Assembly: GCA_934615635.1 (NCBI GenBank)
Contig: CAKTTT010000008.1
Location: 1 to 25,876 of the forward strand
DNA length: 25,876 nt
Source: an uncultured Eubacteriales bacterium
GTDB taxonomy: Bacteria > Bacillota > Clostridia > Oscillospirales > Acutalibacteraceae
Reading direction: 5' to 3'
Made by a program: the position numbers and the translations under genes. Shown here piece by piece: positions 22,064 through 25,876 of this stretch. The first letter of the stretch is position 1, and every line of letters starts with the position of its first letter. The notes under the pieces are model-generated. The model ran no database searches. It was not told the origin of the DNA and saw nothing but the letters and a program-made list of their open reading frames with translations.

Positions 22064-22204
22064 GTTCCGCGCCCCCTTTCCTTAACAGCATATCACAACG
22101 GGCGAAAAATGCAACATAAAATCAAGCGGGGACAACATGCCGCTATGGCCTCCCGCGCCGGTTTGCGATAGGATGAAATCAACACGAGGAAAGGACTGAA
22201 CGCT
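22064..22204. promoter_or_regulatory. Divergent control region between the AraC and GH4 genes
   Basis: The GH4 side has TAGGAT (22169-22174), a plausible -10, but no -35 near 17 bases upstream, as expected for an AraC-dependent promoter. No clear direct or inverted repeat pair could be singled out as the operator. Confidence 0.45.
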
Positions 22205-23512
22205 GTGAAAATCACCTTTATCGGCGCGGGCAGCACGGTTTTCGCCCGCAATGTCATCGGGGACTGCATCCTGACCCCGGAGCTGGGCGCCTTTGACGTT
22301 TGTCTGTTCGATATCGATCCCGTCCGGCTGGATGAGTCCTATCAGATCCTGAGCAACATCAACAAAACCGCAAACGGCAGAGCGCATATCGTCAAAACCC
22401 TGGACAGAACCGAGGCGTTTACCGGCGCGGATTTTGTCGTCAACGCCATCCAGGTGGGAGGATATGAGCCCTGCACCGTCACCGATTTCGAGATCCCCAA
22501 GAAGTACGGCCTGCGACAGACCATAGCGGACACCCTGGGCATAGGCGGGATCTTCCGGGCTCTGCGGACCATCCCCGTGATGGAGAGCTACGCCGAGGAC
22601 ATGGAGCGGCTTTGCCCCCGGGCGCTGTTCCTCAATTACACCAATCCCATGGCTATGCTCAGCGGCTATATGCAGCGGTACACCTCCATCCGGACCGTGG
22701 GGCTGTGCCATTCGGTTCAGGGCTGCGCCGGCGGCCTGCTGAACCTGCTGGATATGGGGGAATATGTGGATAACTGCCGGTGGGAGATCGCGGGTATCAA
22801 TCATCAGGCGTGGCTGCTGCGGATTGAGGACCTGGAGGGCAACGACTTGTATCCCGAGATCAAGCGCCGGGCCCAATCTCCGGATTATAACCGGGATCAG
22901 AACGATTTGGTGCGGCTGGAGATCATGAAGCAGTTCGGCTACTATGTCACCGAGTCCAGCGAGCACACCTCCGAATACACCCCTTATTTCATCAAGGACA
23001 GGTATCCGGAGCTGATTCAGCGGTATAAAATCCCCCTGGACGACTATCCCCGGCGGTGTGTGGAACAGATCAAGGGCTGGCGGGAGATGCGGGAGAGCCT
23101 GCTGAAGGACTCTCACATAGAGCACAAAAAGACCCACGAGTTTGCCTCCTACATCATCCAGGCGGTGATGAACGACGCGCCCTACCGGATCCACGGCAAT
23201 GTGCTGAATACCGGGCTCATCACCAACCTGCCCCAGAACGCCTGCGTGGAGGTGCCCTGCCTGATCGACCGCAACGGCATCAATCCCTGCGTCGTCGGGG
23301 ATCTGCCGGAGCAGTGCGCTGCGGTCAACCGCACCAACATCAACGTGCAACTGCTGACCATTCAGGCGGCCCGCACCCGGAAAAAAGAGGATATCTACAT
23401 GGCGGCGATGCTGGATCCCCATACCTCCGCCGAGCTGTCCATCGACGATATCCGCGCCCTGTGCGATGATCTGATCGAAGCGCACAAGGGCTGGCTGCCC
23501 GCGTACCACTGA
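22205..23512 (+). CDS. melA: GH4 alpha-galactosidase / alpha-glucosidase (MelA-like, NAD- and metal-dependent)
   Basis: A 435-residue GH4 enzyme that cleaves alpha-glycosides through an NAD-dependent redox step in the cytoplasm. The Rossmann motif FIGAGSTVFARN is at 5-16, the metal/active site residues fit Cys168-His169 in GLCHSVQG and His200 in GINHQAW, and the NYTNPM block is at 144-149. MelA is the closest well-known relative, but alpha-glucosidase or related specificity cannot be excluded, so the symbol is tentative. It starts with GTG at 22205 behind AGGAAAGG at 22187-22194. The divergent AraC gene is probably its regulator; no transporter is adjacent. Confidence 0.88.
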   Translation: MKITFIGAGSTVFARNVIGDCILTPELGAFDVCLFDIDPVRLDESYQILSNINKTANGRAHIVKTLDRTEAFTGADFVVNAIQVGGYEPCTVTDFEIPKKYGLRQTIADTLGIGGIFRALRTIPVMESYAEDMERLCPRALFLNYTNPMAMLSGYMQRYTSIRTVGLCHSVQGCAGGLLNLLDMGEYVDNCRWEIAGINHQAWLLRIEDLEGNDLYPEIKRRAQSPDYNRDQNDLVRLEIMKQFGYYVTESSEHTSEYTPYFIKDRYPELIQRYKIPLDDYPRRCVEQIKGWREMRESLLKDSHIEHKKTHEFASYIIQAVMNDAPYRIHGNVLNTGLITNLPQNACVEVPCLIDRNGINPCVVGDLPEQCAAVNRTNINVQLLTIQAARTRKKEDIYMAAMLDPHTSAELSIDDIRALCDDLIEAHKGWLPAYH

Positions 23513-23572
23513 AAAGAGAAGCCCCCGGCGGCGTCCATCCTAAAAGCTTAATAGGGTTATATTTATAGATAA

Positions 23573-23618
23573 CGAAAAAAGAGAGAAGTCGGAGATAAAC
23601 GACTTCTCTCTTAGTCTG
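23573..23618. terminator. Bidirectional terminator between the GH4 and GNAT genes
   Basis: AAGAGAGAAGTCG (23579-23591) pairs perfectly with CGACTTCTCTCTT (23600-23612) around an 8-base loop. On the minus strand the stem runs into TTTTTT (from AAAAAA at 23575-23580), giving a strong terminator for the GNAT gene; the plus-strand tail is weaker. Confidence 0.85.
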
Positions 23619-23677
23619 TTTCTACTAAAAGGGCGCGCTTTTGCCCCTGGCGTTATGGAGATGCTCTTAAAAGTAAT

Positions 23678-24175
23678 TTATAGAACAAGCTCCACCCTGA
23701 TACAAGCGTCATTTCTCCACACTTCGGTAAAGCCCACACGGAGGAACAAAGAAATACTGGGATTGTCTACCGCGATATCGTCGCACAATCTGGCGATCCC
23801 GTTTTCTTTCGCCGCCTTCATCAGAAGCAAAAGCCCCTCGTTGCCATATCCCCGCCCCCTATATCGGGCTTCAACCAATAGGTTTACCATGTGGGCCTGA
23901 CAGGCCGCGTCGTAATGATACGCGGCTTCTCCGACAAAGCATTGGGAATCTTCCGCGTATAAATACCGATAATAACGCTGACTCTCATCGGCCGATACCC
24001 AGCTTTTGTACCATGGCTCCCAATTTTTCTCCGGGAAATCGATGGCGCCGCCCCATTTTTCGTTATAGGACATCGTGTTTGGATCCGCCAGCAAAGACCG
24101 GCGATAATCCAAATCTTCCAGCGCGGGTTTATACAGCCGAAGCCGCTTATCTCCCTCTCCTCGATTAAAGCCCAA
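23678..24175 (-). CDS. GNAT-family N-acetyltransferase
   Basis: A 165-residue acetyltransferase. The acetyl-CoA loop is EARYRGRGYGNEGL (about 103-116), with flanking strands HMVNLLV and the late ARLCDDIAVDNPSISLFLRV. The acceptor substrate is unknown. The only plausible start is a TTG at 24175 with AAGGAG 10-11 bases upstream; the first in-frame ATG would remove 34 residues. It is followed by a strong terminator and is probably a single-gene unit. Confidence 0.85.
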   Translation of the reverse strand: MGFNRGEGDKRLRLYKPALEDLDYRRSLLADPNTMSYNEKWGGAIDFPEKNWEPWYKSWVSADESQRYYRYLYAEDSQCFVGEAAYHYDAACQAHMVNLLVEARYRGRGYGNEGLLLLMKAAKENGIARLCDDIAVDNPSISLFLRVGFTEVWRNDACIRVELVL

Positions 24176-24437
24176 CGAAAATCAACTCCTTCACCGCTCC
24201 TCTGCTGCCTCCGAATTTCGACCGCCGGGGCGGAGCTGTTTGACCGTCATATGGACTCCGGGTTCCGCCGGCGGGCGGGGGAGAGCACTTAGGAGGGCAA
24301 TCCCCTAGAGGCTGCCGCAAAGGGGCGGAGCAGCCCGCCGCGCGGCGCCCCGTGCGCGACACGGCGATAAGCATCGCGCCCTTCCTGCGGCGGAAGAGCG
24401 CGATAAGCGGACTTATCCCCGGATTGCCGCTCGATTC
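24176..24437. other. GC-rich gene-free gap with short repeats
   Basis: No supported gene. The nine bases GCGATAAGC occur twice, at 24364-24372 and 24400-24408. GATAAG (24402-24407) can also pair with CTTATC (24412-24417) around CGGA. No clear terminator for the nitroreductase gene is visible. A minus-strand frame crossing it has no ribosome site. Confidence 0.4.
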
Positions 24438-24983
24438 TTATTCTTCATCCAGATAATGCAGCATCGCCTCCAGCGGCTTGCGGACCTTTTCGGCAGGGTC
24501 CCCCTCCGCCGCGTAGCCCACGCCGATCACCAGCCGGATGGGCTTGTCCTCCGGTATATCCGCCGCCAGGCGAAGCGCCGCGGGATCAAACCAGCCCATG
24601 ATACAGGTGGCAAGGCCGCTGTCCGCCGCCTGCAGGCAGATATGGGCTGCGGCCAAGCCGATATCCACCTGGGCGTATACCTGCTCGCTGGGCACCGCAT
24701 CCCGAATACGGGATATCAGCCGGGCAGGCTCCTCCGCCACGATGATGAAGGCGGGACATTCGTCGGTGAAGCGGTTCATCCGCCGATCCTGCAGGCATTT
24801 GGCCACCCGGGCGGAGCAGGAGGGGCTGTTCACCACCCAAAAGCTCCACGGCTGGCTGTTGCAGGCGGAGGGGGAAAGACGGGCCGCCTCGATCAGGGCG
24901 ATCAGCTTCTCCTTTTCCACGGGTCTATCCGCATAGCGCCGGCAGCTCTCCCGCCGGCGGGCCAGCGTCATAAAATCCTGCAC
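24438..24983 (-). CDS. Nitroreductase-family FMN oxidoreductase
   Basis: A 181-residue FMN-binding protein of the nitroreductase fold. Family marks are RRESCRRY (about 9-17), LSPSACNSQPWSFWVV (36-51) and the FMN/NADH region DIGLAAAHICLQAADSGLAT followed by MGWFDP. These enzymes reduce nitro or quinone compounds with NAD(P)H; the natural substrate is not evident. The start is a GTG at 24983 with AAAGGCGG about 9 bases upstream; an ATG at 24971 is an alternative. It starts 16 bases after the NYN gene stop, so the two are one operon. Confidence 0.88.
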   Translation of the reverse strand: MQDFMTLARRRESCRRYADRPVEKEKLIALIEAARLSPSACNSQPWSFWVVNSPSCSARVAKCLQDRRMNRFTDECPAFIIVAEEPARLISRIRDAVPSEQVYAQVDIGLAAAHICLQAADSGLATCIMGWFDPAALRLAADIPEDKPIRLVIGVGYAAEGDPAEKVRKPLEAMLHYLDEE

Positions 24984-24999
24984 AGGGGGTCACCGCCTT

Positions 25000-25728
25000 T
25001 CAAAGCTGGGAACGGACCTTTACATAAACCTGCCGGCTGTTGCCCTCGTTGACGGGAACGGACCTGATATCCAAAATCCCCAGGGATTTGATGAAGGGGG
25101 TCAGCTTTCGGAAGCCGTAGTTACGCACATCGAAGTCCGGATAACGCTTGTTCAGCCGGCTCCCAATTTCGGAGATGGACACCCACTCGTCTTCGTCGGA
25201 GATCTCGTCCATAATAGACAGCACCGCCGCCTTCACCGTCTCCAGCGGGGTCATCTCCTCCGTCTGCCGCCGGGGAGCGGAGCTTTCGGCGGGCTGGGCC
25301 AGGATTTCGAGATATTTGAATTTGTTGCAGGCGGCGATGAAGGCGGTGGGCGTCTTTTTTTCTCCCATTCCCAGCACCAGCATCCCCGATTCCCGCAGCC
25401 GGGAGGCCAGCCTGGTGAAATCGCTGTCGCTGGAAACCAGGCAGAAGCCGTCCACATGGCCGGAATAGAGAATATCCATGGCGTCGATGATCATAGCGGA
25501 GTCGGTGGCGTTTTTGCCGGTGGTATAGCCGTATTGCTGGATCGGGGTGATGGAGTTGTCCAGCAGCACGTTTTTCCAGGAGCCCAGCACCGGCTTGGTC
25601 CAGTCGCCGTATATGCGCTTGTAGGTGGCGGTGCCGTCGTTGGACACCTCATCCAAAATATATTTGATATACTTGTCCGATACGTTGTCCGCGTCAATCA
25701 GCACGGCGATGCGGTTGTCCAGTGACAT
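25000..25728 (-). CDS. NYN-domain protein with C-terminal LOTUS/OST-HTH-like domain (LabA-like)
   Basis: A 242-residue protein. The N-terminal NYN (PIN-like) ribonuclease domain has its acidic set: Asp12 in LIDADN, Asp76 in ATDSAMIIDAMD, and Asp101/Asp103 in SSDSDF. After a linker (~150-160) a winged-helix of the OST-HTH/LOTUS type follows (about 165-242: DEDEWVSISEIGSRL ... VRNYGFRKLTPFIKSLGI), a domain thought to bind RNA. It is probably an RNA-handling protein; its target is unknown. The ATG at 25728 is preferred over a TTG at 25740; the ribosome site (AAAGGG, 12 bases off) is weak. Nitroreductase follows in the operon. Confidence 0.88.
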   Translation of the reverse strand: MSLDNRIAVLIDADNVSDKYIKYILDEVSNDGTATYKRIYGDWTKPVLGSWKNVLLDNSITPIQQYGYTTGKNATDSAMIIDAMDILYSGHVDGFCLVSSDSDFTRLASRLRESGMLVLGMGEKKTPTAFIAACNKFKYLEILAQPAESSAPRRQTEEMTPLETVKAAVLSIMDEISDEDEWVSISEIGSRLNKRYPDFDVRNYGFRKLTPFIKSLGILDIRSVPVNEGNSRQVYVKVRSQL

Positions 25729-25751
25729 GTCGATAACCAACCCTTTCGGTT

Positions 25752-25771
25752 TCCGGCGGCGCGCCGCCGGA
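25752..25771. repeat. Perfect 20-base palindrome before the NYN gene
   Basis: TCCGGCGGCGCGCCGCCGGA is self-complementary end to end. It lies 30 bases past the stop of the right-edge gene and 23 bases before the NYN ATG. No U-tract follows, so it may be a protein site or a weak terminator. Confidence 0.45.
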
Positions 25772-25801
25772 CTATTTCATTGATCCCCCGCGGGGAAGCT
25801 T

Positions 25802-25876
25802 TCACACGTATAACAAGCTGAAAACCCATTTGCCTTCCTCCCGGACGGCGAACATATACGAAACGGTGGAATACAC
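25802..25876 (-). CDS. C-terminal end of an unidentified protein (partial)
   Basis: The minus strand is open from the right edge to a TGA at 25804-25802, giving the last 24 residues (SYMFAVREEGKWVFSLLYV at the end). The alternating hydrophobic pattern looks like closing beta-strands, for example of an NTF2-like or lipoprotein domain, but no family can be named. The frame is short, so chance cannot be excluded. The same direction and 73-base gap to the NYN gene are consistent with a real upstream neighbour. Confidence 0.45.
   Translation of the reverse strand: MYSTVSYMFAVREEGKWVFSLLYV

Noticed and set aside
22082..23509. A 475-codon minus-strand open frame opposite the GH4 gene
   Set aside because: Shadow of a gene with conserved catalytic residues; no start signal or recognisable fold.
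24165..24374. A 69-codon minus-strand ORF before the GNAT gene
   Set aside because: Pro/Ser/Gly-rich, no ribosome site, overlaps the GNAT start; treated as spacer.

Overview
The window looks like a chromosomal segment of a GC-rich, spore-forming, low-oxygen Firmicute, most likely a gut-type Clostridia of the Oscillospirales/Oscillospiraceae kind. This is inferred from a SpoIIID regulator, a SpoIIIE-type FtsK translocase, a BceRSAB-type peptide-sensing module, an ECF sigma/membrane anti-sigma pair, a YetF-type DUF421 protein, small Cys-rich proteins and strong GGAGG ribosome sites. No rRNA, tRNA, CRISPR array, insertion sequence or prophage gene could be recognised. The DNA is ordinary core and accessory chromosome, not an obvious island.

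Layout. 1-4017 (+): end of a response regulator, its small sensor kinase, then a Bce-type ABC ATPase and large permease, with a perfect BceR-type box and extended -10 promoter in front of the ATPase. 4112-5650 (+): 4-alpha-glucanotransferase (malQ). 5735-6027: a 46-residue Cys/Asn-rich membrane mini-protein with a possible late-sporulation promoter and hairpins behind it. 6031-6808: a long gene-free, hairpin-rich stretch I cannot assign. 6895-9366 (-): FtsK/SpoIIIE, divergent from a NimA-like flavin-binding protein (9542-10030, +). 10440-12779 (+): an iron-sulfur XPD/DinG-type helicase fused to an N-terminal PD-(D/E)XK nuclease. 12667-13882 (-): RluA-family pseudouridine synthase overlapped by a small CPRHG-motif Cys-rich protein. 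14031-15430 (+): pyrE and radC. 15592-17486 (+): a small unknown protein, then the ECF sigma/anti-sigma pair. 17884-19848 (-): HD-domain protein and aldehyde dehydrogenase as one operon. 19923-20612 (-): YetF family. 20769-21035 (+): spoIIID. 21254-23512: AraC regulator divergent from a GH4 alpha-galactosidase/alpha-glucosidase. 23678-25876 (-): GNAT acetyltransferase, nitroreductase, NYN/LOTUS protein, and the C-terminus of one more gene at the right edge.

How the genes work together. Four local circuits can be read: a self-contained antimicrobial-peptide sensing and detoxification module; sugar use (MalQ on maltodextrins, and AraC controlling the GH4 glycosidase); sporulation (SpoIIIE/FtsK chromosome pumping, SpoIIID mother-cell control, probably the Cys-rich mini-protein and YetF); and an envelope-type sigma/anti-sigma switch. 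DNA and RNA maintenance genes (helicase-nuclease, RadC, pseudouridine synthase, NYN protein) are scattered between them. Many intergenic regions carry clear intrinsic terminators, so transcription units can be drawn with fair confidence. I found no strong case for an entirely new multi-gene system. The most interesting leftovers are the 6.0-6.8 kb stretch, the two Cys-rich mini-proteins and the nuclease-helicase fusion.
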